The notes beneath the pieces are model-generated. The model did no database searches, was not told the origin of the DNA, and saw only the letters and a list, made by a program, of their open reading frames with translations. Below are positions 23,180-34,679 of a DNA stretch of 64,000 nt, piece after piece (the stretch's first letter is position 1; each line of letters starts with the position of its first letter). The translations under genes were made by a program, and so were the position numbers. Source of the DNA: Margaritifera margaritifera (taxonomy: Eukaryota > Mollusca > Bivalvia > Unionida > Margaritiferidae); the NCBI GenBank assembly GCA_029931535.1, contig JAQPZY010000602.1, positions 124,001 through 188,000 on the forward strand. Reading direction: 5' to 3'.

Positions 23180-24620
23180 CTATTTTGTTCAACTTAATAT
23201 TATTACCAGATTTATACTATGTTTGTTTTGTTTTTTTACTTCTTTTAACTTCTTTGCATAATTTAACTCTAACATATCATCTAAGTTCAAAGAAAACTCT
23301 ATACCTAAAAGTTGAAAGGAAGAAGTAGATCAGATTCTTTCAAAGGCTGGGCATATTTTTTCCTCGGGTAATTTGTTTCTTTCTGTCCAGATAGCTTTAG
23401 ATTTTGATACATTGCAATGTAAACCAGAAATTAATGCAAAATCCTTAGGAGTTCCGATGGTAGATCTAAAAGACTGTGGAGAGCCATCCAATATTAAAAA
23501 AGCATCATCAGCATACTGACCTGGTTTTAAATTCTCTGTCATGATAGAAAATACCAGTAATATTTATGTTCTTCTTGAGTTCAATGGAGAAAAGTTATAT
23601 TCCTATGATAAACAACCATGGGGCTAATAGGTCTTTTTGACGACACACTCTCTTAAGATGAAAGAACTGAGACAAGAACCATTGTTGATGACGATGCTTT
23701 TGTACTTGCTGCAAACTACCGGTACTCTGAACCACTGACAAATAGAATCACCAAAATTTAAAGATTTCAAAGCATTTTCCACAAAGTCCCATTCAACCGA
23801 GTCAAATGCTTTCTCAAAATCAATTAATAAGAGGAGGGCAGACTGATTTGTTTCGTTCAGATAGTTCATACAATCATATAAAATTCTAGTTTTTTCACCG
23901 ATAATTCTCCCTTTCATAAAACCTTTCTGAGTATAACTTATAATGGAGGGAAGTATCTTAAGCCTGTTTGCTATTGAAGCTGATGCTACATTGTAGTCCA
24001 CATTTAGTAATGAAAATGGTCTCCAATCTTCTTTTGGAATACATGTGTTAATTCCCTGAGACTGAAAATCAGAAAAAGTGGTGTTCTCATATCCGAAATT
24101 TATAGATTTATATATAAATCCGCACAATCTTTCCAAAAGAACTTATAACATTCATCAGCAAATCCATCATAACCAGGACTGGTTTCATTTTTTCATGTTT
24201 TTCAGAGCTAAACCACACCCAGGAAAGGTCAGCTTATCCTCACACGAGTTTTTCTCAGCAATTTTAGTTTTTTTTTAATTTTTAGTATGCGTGAAGAAGT
24301 GTTCATTCGTGTGTAGTTCACTATTAGTTTTGCGTTGATAAAGTGTTTCATAAAAATATTTTTGTTGATTCAGTATTTTATTTTGATCTTTTAACCTTTT
24401 CCTATCGTCCAAAATTATTCATTCAATATTTTGTTAGTGTAATTCAACCTTTCCAGTTTAAGAAAGTATTTTGAATTTTTTAACCAAATTCATACCATCT
24501 CACTTTTGATCTTAACATTACTCATTCTATATGTTCTTTTTTTTTTTGTTTTTTGTTCCATATTTCTTCTAGTTCGATTTGTAAATTAGTGATTTTGCTG
24601 TAATCTCTGTATCATTTCTT
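23180..24620 (-). mobile_element. L1/Tx1-like LINE fragment (linker to post-RT region), minus strand
   Basis: Reading the minus strand from about 24620 downwards gives, with frame changes: LRSKVRWYEFG (about 24500-24470), NSKYFLKLERLNYTNK (about 24480-24430), NQQKYFYETLYQRKTNSELH (about 24370-24310), KLTFPGCGLALKNMK (about 24235-24190), SPGYDGFADECYKFFWKD (about 24185-24130), then in a 170-codon frame (24136-23624) NRLKILPSIISYTQKGFMKG and LLLIDFEKAFDSVEWDF with the first catalytic aspartate. QYADDAFLIL (about 23520-23490) carries the catalytic box. FQLLGIEFSLNLDDMLELNY (about 23310-23245) follows. Order and motifs are those of an L1/Tx1-like ORF2. Endonuclease and far C terminus are missing and the frame is broken at least five times. 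Confidence 0.88.
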
Positions 24621-25203
24621 TGATTAAGTGACTCAACCTAAGCCAGTAAAATGTGAAATGTACATCACAGTGACGTTCTTTTATGATAAGTGTGTGGTAT
24701 TGATTCAGATGCATATAATCATCCAGTTTGATGATTCTAACATAAGAGCTAATGAAATACACTTGAAATACACAATTTTAGAAAAGTCAGTAAAGCATGA
24801 AATATGTCACAGTAACCTACTTCTGTGAGGAGAGTGTAATATTCATCAAGATGCATCTCCTCACCAACTTTCATTAATCTAGGTATAGCAGTATATATAC
24901 ATCTACAGGGTGCTAAAATCCTATTTGGTCACAAGCTAAATGCAAAAACTTAACCTAAGCCAGTAAAATGTAGGTCACAATGACATTCTTTTGTGGTAAG
25001 TGTATGGTACTATTAGTGATGCATACAATGATCATGTTTTATGATTCTAACATGAAGAGAGCTTGGAAAATAAACTTTAAACAACATTTAAACAAAGTCA
25101 GTGAAGATTGAAATATAGATCACAGTGGCCTACTTTTGTAATGAGAGTGTAGTATTCATCAAGATGCATTCCCACACCAAGTTTTATGAATCTAGGCATA
25201 ACA

Positions 25204-25204
<1 letters not shown>

Positions 25205-25268
<64 letters not shown>

Positions 25269-25290
25269 GTGTGTGTGTGTCTGTGTGTGC
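25205..25290. repeat. (TA)n then (GT)n microsatellite
   Basis: TA dinucleotides at 25205-25262 are followed by GT-rich sequence to about 25290, inside the second unit of the dimeric array. Confidence 0.95.
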
Positions 25291-25488
25291 ATAAGCCTAT
25301 TTGGTTATGAGTTAAACACAAAAACTTCATCTAAGCTGTTAAATATAGGTGACAGTGATAGTTGTTTGTGGTAAGGGTGTGGTATTAATGGAGATGCATG
25401 CAATCATCAATTGCGATGATTCTAGCACAAACAGAGCTTGAGAAATAAACTTGAAACACAAAATTAAAGTTAGTGGAGTATGATACAT

Positions 25489-25503
25489 AGGTCACCATGA
25501 CCT
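25489..25503. promoter_or_regulatory. perfect AGGTCA-N3-TGACCT palindrome
   Basis: AGGTCACCATGACCT matches the inverted-repeat, 3-bp-spaced consensus bound by estrogen-receptor-type nuclear receptors. It lies in the second half of unit 3 of the tandem array. Binding is not shown. Confidence 0.5.
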
Positions 25504-25579
25504 ACGTTTGTAACGAGAGTGTAGTACTCATCAATATGCATTCCCTCGCCAAGTTTAATCTATCTATGTATAAGAGTAG

Positions 25580-25584
<5 letters not shown>

Positions 25585-25630
<46 letters not shown>
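25585..25630. repeat. (TA)n microsatellite
   Basis: TA dinucleotides at the end of the second half of unit 3 of the dimeric array, at the same relative position as the 25205 tract. Confidence 0.95.
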
Positions 25631-25633
<3 letters not shown>

Positions 25634-25849
25634 AGGGTGCAAAAACCTATTTGGTCATGAGCTAAACGCAAAAACGTAACCTAAGCCAATAAACTGAAAT
25701 GTAGGTCACATTGACACTCTTTTGTGGTAAGGGTATGGTAATATTAGAGGTATACTCAATCATCTAGTTGTGTGATTCTATCATGAACAGAGCTTGAGAA
25801 ATAAACTTAAAGCACATACTTTAACCAATGTCAGTGAAGCACGAATCAT

Positions 25850-25864
25850 AGGTCATAGTGACCT
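25850..25864. promoter_or_regulatory. perfect AGGTCA-N3-TGACCT palindrome
   Basis: AGGTCATAGTGACCT, at the homologous place in unit 4 of the array, again fits the consensus with a different spacer. Six further degenerate versions occur at the equivalent place of the other half-units. Confidence 0.5.
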
Positions 25865-25920
25865 ACATTTGGGATGAAGGTGTAATACTCATCAAGATAC
25901 ATTCCCTCACCAAGTTAGCC

Positions 25921-28146
25921 TTGAATTTTATTTTAGAGTCATATCAACAATAATACTGACACAATCATAAAGTTGGAAATCCTTGTTTACGAAGTTTATG
26001 TACAAACTAAAAACAAATCATTATTTTTTACATGACAAATAACTGAAATCTTCTGAATACTTTGCCTAACTTTTCTGATAATATTACCCTACAATGTGCA
26101 ATTCTTTAGGCTTAACAATTAGGCATTGATGAAGTGTGTGTGTGTGTGTGTGTATTTCAAAGTGTAAACTATTTTACAATTAATGCTTTCTAATCTTAAG
26201 ATATATTGAGATTCTTGTTTTTTTCTAAAATCTTATTATTTTATAATTCACTTCAGAATTTAAATACACGAAGTCATCTTTTGGAATATACATATAAATA
26301 CTCTGTAAAGGATTTCGTATGATTGAGGAGCAGTTTCACAACTGTGCATTAATAATTTGTGCATTTTGAGCTGCATTTAAAACAACACAGGATCAACAAG
26401 TTTAAAACCTGCAAAAACAATTGTAACTGTATAGCAAACAACAATTACCGAAAGCACTTTCACACAATAGAAGCAAAAGAAAACAGTCTCATTGTTTACA
26501 GAGATTTTTCTAGCATTGTCAAAACGGGGCCCGAGGTTCATGAAATTGGGAATTTTTTCGCGTGAAAAGATAAAAGTGGAAAATCGGGAATTTTTTTGCA
26601 CACAGTTAATTAAGAAAAATTTACAAAGAAAATATTCTTGAACATTATAATAATTATAATTTAATAGCCCAGGCTCCACACTAGAGGCAATTCAGGTGAA
26701 ATAGTGGCCATTGAGTCTGTCATTTCACCTATATAGATCCAAAAACCGAAGGTCACTTGGCCTTGCATTGATTTCATGACGACATACCCCTTCCCCACCC
26801 ACCCCCATTTTTGTTTCGGTACAATGGCTACATTAATAATCAAAGTTAACGCTGACCTTTGTGTCAATTTTCCCTTTAAAGACAAAGGTTAAAGGTTAGA
26901 AAAAGATGTTGTATGCACTGTAGTCAATGTTGGTGCTAATTTGATGATGATAAATGTCAGAAATTACAATGCTATCGATGGAATTATCACCAAACATTTT
27001 CCCATGATTATTGACAAAGAATGAGTGCAAAATTTAATTTTCGTAGCCCAGTTAAAAGCGAATTATAAATCAGTGGATGTATCCAGGTCCAGTACTAAAA
27101 AAATAAATCATTATATCATATACTTCATTCAATAAACATATGAAAAGAAGACTTGTACAATGGAAATTGTTGCAGATTATCTATTGTAATCTATTTTCGA
27201 TATTGTGTTGTAGATCAATTATAGTGAAGTAAAATAAGAAATGTTTTAATATTTTTATGAAGTTTTAATTGTATTTCATCAGCGATTTGAGTATCATTCT
27301 CTTCCATTTCGATTCTCTTGTATCTCTGCAGCTGGTTTGGGTAGCCAGTATAAGCAAAAGCCAAAACCCAGGCTATTGCGCCCAGGCACGTGCTTTTATA
27401 TATGACTAATTCTCAACCAGATGTTTCTTCGCTTAAATCTTATGACCATTTCATTCACTACAACTTCTATTGTCAGTCTGGAAGTGAACTTAAATGCATT
27501 TTTATGTTGTCGTTAAAATGGAATGCTTAAAAGTATAATGTATTTAAATAAATATTCTTCACTATAACATGAAAAAAATCCATTATTTGCATTTATTTAC
27601 ATGCATTAGTATTTAAATATTTAGAGGATTTTTATTTATCACATAATGCTCACCTTTATTAGCATATTAACACCGTATCATAAAATGTGATCGCCACACT
27701 GGTGTATTACTTAACAATGTCACATAGCAATGTCATTGAGTAATGCAAAGCCGTTATGTTATAAATAGAATCTAATTTGTGTTTATTTTGACACATAATA
27801 TGTAAACCTCTTTGAATAATACATTATGTCATTCACTGCAGCAGCTCATACCATATAATAGTATTCAAATTGTTTAATAAATTTCATATCAAATGAATGC
27901 TCATATAAGATCCTCTACACCTAGAAAAATAATGTATGTGAATAATTATTGAAAGAAGTAGATTTATGTATATCATGTCATACTTGTATTTATGTTAATA
28001 TGAATAAGGTTTGAAAGATTACAAATATTTATTTTCCACAATATATAGAATAATAATTTAAGATGTTATTACGTGTACTTGTATTTATTTGAAAATAAAA
28101 TCAGAAAATACTGCTGTATATCTTATGTTAGTATTTCTTATAATAA
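25921..28146. other. AT-rich stretch without gene
   Basis: A (GT)n tract lies at 26134-26153. The overlapping frames at 26359-26679 mirror each other and match nothing. No other feature is supported. Confidence 0.45.
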
Positions 28147-28446
28147 TCTGATGTAACCTGCCTCTAGTTGGAACCGATGTAACCTGCCTCTAGTTGGAAC
28201 TGATGTAACCTGCCTCAAGTTGGAACTGATGTAACCTGCCTTTAGTTGGAACTGATCTAGTTGGAACTGATGTAACCTGCCTATAGTTGGAATTGATGTA
28301 ACCTGCCTCTTGTTTGAACTGATGTAACAAGCCTCTAGTTGGAACTGATGTAACCTTAGTTGGAATTGATGTAACCTGCCTCTAGTTGGAACTGATGTAA
28401 CCTGCCTATAGTTGGAATTGATGTAACCTGGCTCTAGTTGGAACTG
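28147..28446. repeat. 26-bp minisatellite, about 12 units
   Basis: Units of the form TGATGTAACCTGCCTCTAG followed by TTGGAAC repeat twelve times; some are shortened (at about 28255 and 28350) and most differ at one or two positions. The unit is 26 bp (not a multiple of three), so the 104-codon minus-strand frame through it is possible only because of the truncated units and is not taken as a gene. Confidence 0.95.
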
Positions 28447-28764
28447 AAGCAAGTGTTGAATAAGTCTATCACTAGCTGAATATTGTATAGGACTTGTACC
28501 TTTGTAATCATCTACGAACAGTGTTGTTATTGTTCTTGCAGTGTAGGAATAACATTATAGATCAAAATCTATTTTGTAACATTATATGGCTAAAGCTTGG
28601 TGTGTGGAAGCAACAAGTTACATTAGAGGATTCTCAGTAGGATGTAAAACTCTTTTTTTTTTAAATCTTACCTATTTTCATAACCATGCATTAAAAGACA
28701 TAAATTTAGTTCATATTTGTGTCATGCCTAGAATTTAGTAGTAGGGTATCTAGGAGTCTGTTTT

Positions 28765-28884
28765 CAAAGTAAAGAAAAGTATATCTATTTGTTTCCATGA
28801 CAAGCAAAGTAAAGAGAAGTATATATATTTGTTTCCATGACAAGCAAAGCAAAGAGAAGTATATCTATTTGTTTCCATGACAAG
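28765..28884. repeat. three 40-bp tandem units
   Basis: The 120-bp block consists of exactly three 40-bp units starting CAAAGTAAAG and ending TTTCCATGACAAG; they differ at only a few positions. Confidence 0.93.
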
Positions 28885-29560
28885 CAAATCAATACAATCA
28901 TTATGTACAAGTCATTTCTGTAAAATCTTCTTAAGGGAAAGCATAATTTGGTAAGGACATTAATAAGCTTTTAGCATTGACCTCTTGAAACTTCTCAATT
29001 ACCCTAGCAGGAAAGTTTTCTGGGTCCAACAACGGGAACCCATAGGGTTGTATTCATTACTCTTTCTTGATTATCTAATTATCCATGATGATGATGATAT
29101 TCATATTCATCTGTATAATTAGAATCTTCAGTAGACATGACCAATTCCACATTTCATAATGCAGATTGATAAGCATCAGATCTTGAATCTTCCATGTGTT
29201 TTCCCTGAGACAAAATGATGCTTAAACAAGGCCTGGATAAAAGTATAGATCTACTGGGTCTGTTTAATTTTTTTTAGAATCATAATAAGTGTTTAGGTGA
29301 AAATAACAGCTAAACATTTCTATTAAGTTAAAAGTCTTATTTTGCTTTTCAGGCATGCACGTACCACTTGATTTGATGCTGAAGATATTGCAAAAATTCA
29401 CCCATGACATTGTTTACATTAGCAACCAGATAACCTTAGACTACAGGGAGATAACTACATATGATCTCTAATAGAGAAAACAAATTTACTCGTATATGTA
29501 CAAGTGTGCATTCAAGATCAATCCCACTGACCATGCCTCGTATGTATGCCAATAGCTTCC

Positions 29561-29820
29561 ATTCGGACCACCTTTACTATTTGCAAAACAAGAATTGACC
29601 AAGAAGTTGCAAATGCATCTAACTAACTTTTCATTAGCAACTTTTCGGTCCATCCTACGGTCAATCCAATGGTATAAATATCTGAGGTGGTCCGAATAGA
29701 CCAGTTTTATTTCTGTGAAGAATTTCCTGTGAAGAAATTGTATTATTTTGCAAATTACTATGCCGACATACACAGAGGCATATTTTTGTCTCGATGAAAT
29801 AGCCAAGATTGTCCGAATGG
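29561..29820. repeat. inverted and direct TTCGGAC/GTCCGAAT words
   Basis: ATTCGGACCACCT (29561-29573) is the exact reverse complement of AGGTGGTCCGAAT (29685-29697). A third GTCCGAATGG occurs at about 29811. This may be a degraded foldback element. Confidence 0.5.
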
Positions 29821-30760
29821 TATGTACGGTACTTTGGCTTATCTCAAATTGGTAATTAATATATACTATTTAATAGCATTATACTGTTTTAAAACTGAAT
29901 TAACTTAAAAAAATAAGGAATAAACATTGCAAGCTTGCAATAATAGTAATGCTTGGCATTATCTGGGCCAATATATGAATGGTAGATGAGAGAAAGATAA
30001 TTTTAAAAAAGAAGAAAAAGAAAAACAATCAGATGACAGATTAATATTAATTGTTGAACCCACTGCAATGACAAATCATTGTCTGTGACATCATCTCTCA
30101 TGTTATTCGACCTCTATGACACAGTAAGGATGGCTTGTAGTAGACACCAATGAGTAGACATTGTCATTTTTTATAATATTAATCAATTCTATCAACCTTA
30201 TAGATCTTTAAAATAATAAAGGTGGTGCGTTGCATACTTTTGAATCATCTTATACTTTTAATTTACCGATTATAATGTACATATTTGTAACAGCTATTAA
30301 AACTGAATTGAAGGGGTGAGGTGGGTGGGTCGCCTAGCTTACAGATTTTCATGACTGATCTGTATTTTGAAAATGTTGGATTTTGTGAGGCATATTTATC
30401 ATCATAAACACAATTTAGAACTAATGTTTCATGCAAACATGTATAATATCACCTTGTATGAATCACACAACAATTACTGAATCCAAGCAGTATTAAAATT
30501 TTGAACAAAATCAGTAATAGGAATATAGGCAATCACTGCAATTATAAATTGATGTGAAAACATCGGCCTTTACACTTTGTAATTACAAATGTACAACAAA
30601 ATGCAACCATAAAAACAAAGCCAGTATCATAAAAATACTGTTTTCAGCTGTATTTCCTTAAACCTTTGACAGGAAAATCGGTATCATTCTTTTTTTAAAG
30701 TACTTTTAATCAATCCTACTGAGAAGCATATGCTATTGACATTCATTTCACTATGGCACT

Positions 30761-31110
30761 CTAGCAGTAAGCCATAACGCTATGGTATTCAAAAAAGTGC
30801 CAAGATCTAATAATAGCATTCTGTAGTACACTGAAGAACATACCTTCATTTGTCCTCTTTTTCATTCCGCAGCTTGGAAGGTCCTTGAATTGGGCCGCAG
30901 GAGGATTGAGCTTCTTTACAGACATCCAATTCTGGAAGCGTTTTAGTGGAGGGACAGAACCAGATTGCAAGCTAAATCCAGGTGGGTCGCTCTTGGATAA
31001 TCTTCTACCATACTTGCATGGTCTGATGTGTTGCATAAACTCTTGAGGACACTTATGCCTTTTCTTGGGTTTTCCTACAGCTGTTTTGTTTTTACCAATG
31101 TTGATGTAGC
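30761..31110 (-). pseudogene. orphan exon-like open frame, unrecognised
   Basis: On the minus strand from about 31110 to 30857 an uninterrupted frame reads KKRHKCPQEFMQHIRPCKYG and continues as basic, serine- and proline-rich sequence (for example SDPPGFSLQSGSVPPLKRF). It reaches AATGAAG directly followed by GTATGT at about 30856, a good splice donor, after which the composition deteriorates. Codon usage is unlike the AT-rich shadow frames around it. A possible upstream acceptor (AAAACAG near 31080) has a poor pyrimidine tract. It may be an exon of a host gene whose other exons lie outside the window, or a piece of a mobile element; no family was recognised. It lies 200 bp beyond the polymerase fossil, on the same strand. 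Confidence 0.35.
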
Positions 31111-31289
31111 GATGTCATGGTTGCCAATTGTTCCTGTTTATGATTGATCTAAGCCAGGAAGTTACATCATTGATAGGGAAGTGCTAGGAAATGTGCCCCT
31201 CCCCCCAAACAAAAAAAAATATACCCCCCCCCAAACAAACAAACAACCCCTGCGTAATGGAGTTTTTGAAATTATGAACAGTTGATGAA

Positions 31290-32195
31290 CTTTATGAACT
31301 ATTCTTGAACTGAACTATTCTTGAACTGAGCCCGACGTGTTCTCTGATCAGCATCCCATTGCATTCATCCTTAAACTTTCCAACTACATGTTTGTTAACA
31401 ACGCCTGCGTTCTGCAAATGATGGAGAGCTGGGTAGTCACTGGTGTTGTTCAGGGTGGCATCTATGACCATGTCCCGGTATAGATCTTCCGTTTCAATGC
31501 TCGGGAGCAGTCTGTCACTGTTCATGTTTAAGAGGCTCGCCTTGTCGCCATTCCTGGCTTTGACACCGTTGTAATAAAAGTCATACATTAAGAGCTTGCT
31601 TAGATCCAGGATTGATATTACCGTGTAGATCTGGCAGTTGAGCTTAAGGCTGGACTTTGTTGAATGCTCAGCAACATGATTGCTGTCAAATATTTTCCAT
31701 GTCTTATATGCTGAGTCGTCACTCAGGCGGTGCAGATTGTCATCCTTACACTCGCGCCACAATTTGTCCAACTGGATTGACTCTCGCAGATTTTCATAGT
31801 TTTTCTGATGACAGAATTGTTCATATTTTTGAAGCGGTCCATTTCAAAGTCAGTCTTCGGCATGGTTCCGAGATCAGCGTTGAACTGGATGTACAACTCC
31901 ATCCATAGGCTTTGGTCAAACTCCAGTGTCTGGTGTACCTTTTCTGACATGCATCCCATGACTTGTGTAGAGCTTGAGATTCCTGTAATGGAATACATAG
32001 TGCTCGTTTTTAAGCAGGCGGAGGACTAGCTTCATGCACTCAGTAAACCTATATATCCCATTTCATTCACTACGCCACGCTGGTATTTGCTCAGCGTTCT
32101 GGAATGCGCTGTGCCTCTGGGGCCAGCAGAAAGTAGCTGTGCACATCATGAAGCTCATCCGGGTATTGGAGGTCAACCTCAAGAATGTAGCCCTT
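31290..32195 (-). pseudogene. family-B DNA polymerase fossil (Polinton/Maverick-like), catalytic site lost
   Basis: Reading the minus strand from 32195: GYILEVDLQYPDELHDVHSY (about 32190-32130), the metal-binding D-x-x-x-x-Y-P region, is followed by a TGA and a frame change. LEFDQSLWMELYIQFNADLG (about 31920-31860) and NSVIRKTM (about 31820-31795), the K-x3-N-S-x-x-G-like fingers region with the glycine replaced, come next. After another shift the 159-codon frame 31771-31292 follows with SILDLSKLLMYDFYYNGVK. The motif expected to be D-T-D-S reads NMNSDR (about 31528-31511), so the catalytic aspartates are not conserved. GKFKDECNGMLIREHVGL (about 31381-31328) precedes an abrupt end. This is the protein-primed polymerase type of Polinton/adintovirus-like elements. 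It is non-functional; no exonuclease part was found. Confidence 0.85.
31300..31332. repeat. 16-bp tandem duplication at end of polymerase fossil
   Basis: TGAACTATTCTTGAAC is repeated directly at the 3' end of the polymerase remnant, at the place where its homology stops. Confidence 0.7.
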
Positions 32196-34679
32196 TGGTC
32201 AATAATAATGATAATATAAGACTAATACTTTATTTATAGAAGGTAGCTCAATTAGTACAATACTACTCTCATTTGAGACTTTCTGTCTCAAATGTGGAAA
32301 AGTTATATATAATATTCAAAAGATAATATAACGTGTCTGTGTATTATGACCATAATCAGCATGTAAAATAAACACTTTTCTTTAAATAACTTTAGAATAC
32401 CACTCTTTATGATGTTTTGAGGAATACTGTTCCATATGAAAGCACCTCAATTTTACAGAGACTTTTTGAATGTCTATAACTTTGGCTTGGGAAGTCGAAG
32501 ATTTCCAATCACCAATGATCTCACTAACATCTACTATTGTTTCATTTGCTGTTCATCTTTTACCTCTTATTATGGCAACATAATTTCCTTTAGGATTTGA
32601 CACTGAAGGGTCACTTACTCAAGGTTGAAATTTCCATGAGTAAAAATTTGAAGATTAAGAATCAAACGTTTTAACTCAAGACTCACGAGAACAACACGGA
32701 GAAAAAAAAACGCACTTTTAAAATTCATTTACATTTGAAAACACAGAAACATAGTTCTCAATAAGCTCCAAACACACCTTACCAAATTATCAGACGTTTT
32801 CCCCTCATGTTTTTCGAAATCATCTTAAAGTGCATATAGTTTTTATTCATGTTTTCAGGACCAATACTCCCTGGCACTTTTGACAAAGCCATACACTGAG
32901 ATTACTCATTGATTTTCTTCAATGCATCACTGAAGATTCGTGTGCATTTTGAAGGAGTGTCTTCTTTCCGTTTCTTACTGCCATTCATTTTCACAGTCTG
33001 AGTCAGTCACACGCTGACGTTTCCCTGAGAAATAAGACAAAATTTTCCTCCGAGCCATTGTATTGATGATGTATGTAAAAGTTAAATTTGAAAATCAAAT
33101 TTGATACAACACGATGTCATGTAATCAATAATAGTATAATGTACACAGTGTAATAATAATGTTAGAAATGATCAAATATGAAATAATTTACATATATACC
33201 AGAAGCGTGACCAAAAATAGAGAGAATCAATTGGAATAAATAATAACAGTGAGTTATTTTGTGGATATTATAACATCATCAAAAACACATGTAGTTCTTA
33301 CCGCAATAAAATAAATATATGGTTTCCGTCCGCCATTTATAATTTCTAGACATAACAGGTGATTCGCCGTCTGACTTTATAAAGAGGTGTTAAAGTCCAA
33401 TTAACTGAATCAGTGCCACTCAAACAATCCTTTTACATGTATCTTCTTAAAACAAAAGATCAAGACTAACATCTATGTAAAATTATTGGTCAATCAAATG
33501 CGGCACTTATAACTTCTCACGAGAACAATGCTAATTGATTAGCGGGTCAGGCAGGTTCTCAGGCCTGGTCGTTCAAACAGCAAGAAGGTCAAAGGTCATT
33601 TGTTTGGTACTGATTATAGTCTTTTACGTTTAAGGCGAAAGTTTCAAGAGTGTCAAACTGACGCATATGGTGGGATGCACACTCGTCATTTTTTGAATTA
33701 GATATGAACTCCACGCGTTGAAACCCGGGAGTATGGGTCAAAGGGAAACCCTGGACAAGATTTAGTTCATAAGATATGTCTTTGCTGAATATATCTGACA
33801 GGTTCAGTAATACATCCCTAGGATAGGATTGTCGTGATATTGTTTCATATATGTACATCATTAAAAAATACAACCAAACATATTGCCTGGATATGTGCAT
33901 ATGATGCTTTTGTAGCATCTACAATGACTAAGAAATTCTTCAGTGGCTTACAAACTTAGTGTACCTGTAAAATAAAATGTTACTGATCAAAAGTTCTGTT
34001 AACAAACATGTTGTTTAACCCATTTCATACTGAAGTTCAATCAGCCAGGCAGTTATGTAGAACTGGAAATTGTTCAGTCATTGGTGTATCAGCATTAGGT
34101 ATTGGATTGACGTTGGTCAATATGGCTTTACAGGACAAGTTTTCAAATAAGTTTTCAAAGTTTTACAATTTAGAAAAGCATAATTTTGTTTTAAAGTGAT
34201 ATATTTTTTCATTGAAAATTTTCAGATGTAAATATTCAGTTGAGAGTAAAGTTAAGTTAAAAATACGCTTTAAATTTTTTATATATAACTTACTTTCAAT
34301 GCTATTTTTCTATCTGCAACATTCATTTTACCTCATTTTTGTAAGTGCATAAAATGTTAGGAATTTTACACTATTTATGATGGCGACAAAATAATAAAAA
34401 TCCATCAAGAATGTCAAAGGTTGTTTCAATTTGATTAAATTTACTCGCATGAGAATTGGAAAGCAAGCAGAAGAGATCCTTACTGGAAAGTCGACAAAGC
34501 TGTTCATTTTGTTTCAGTATTGTATTCCATATTAAATTCTAACGTAAAAATATAGGAGTTTTGTTGTTTGTTTTTATTGTGGCTTTTTTGGTGGTCCATT
34601 TTCAGGAATGCAGTACAATTTCACAATATTATGCACACATCTTAACCTCGTTATGTGGGTGAACTTTATGATCAGTGAA
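32196..34679. other. AT-rich stretch without recognised gene
   Basis: A 109-codon minus-strand frame (33589-33918) with ordinary composition (for example HTPGFQRVEFISNSKND) stands out, but it shows no known domain and no clear splice sites. Nothing else is supported. Confidence 0.35.

Larger units (their letters stand above)
24635..25920. repeat. tandem array of ~320-375-bp dimeric units with nuclear-receptor-like palindromes
   Basis: Four head-to-tail units begin at about 24635, 24953, 25328 and 25678. Each consists of two diverged halves of about 150-165 bp that align with each other: AAGCCAGTAAAATG..., then GTCACANTGACNT, then a TGGTA...ATGCAT...GATTCTA tract in the first half; AAGTCAGTGAAG..., then GTCACAGTGACCTA, then TGTAGTATTCATCAAGATGCAT in the second. 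Internal (TA)n expansions lie at the end of the second half. The array is thus a dimer-based higher-order repeat. No protein frame is conserved. Confidence 0.9.
28447..30769. other. AT-rich stretch without gene
   Basis: It contains the 40-bp triplication and the small inverted repeat listed separately. The frame at 29486-29806 on the minus strand spans the inverted repeats and is not supported as a gene. Confidence 0.4.

Noticed and set aside
28138..28452. 104-codon minus-strand frame with repeated QFQLEAGYI-like peptide
   Set aside because: It is a by-product of the 26-bp minisatellite; a 26-bp unit does not keep frame and openness depends on truncated units.
31657..32219. Plus-strand open frames overlapping the polymerase fossil
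   Set aside because: They are antisense shadows of the minus-strand polymerase remains.
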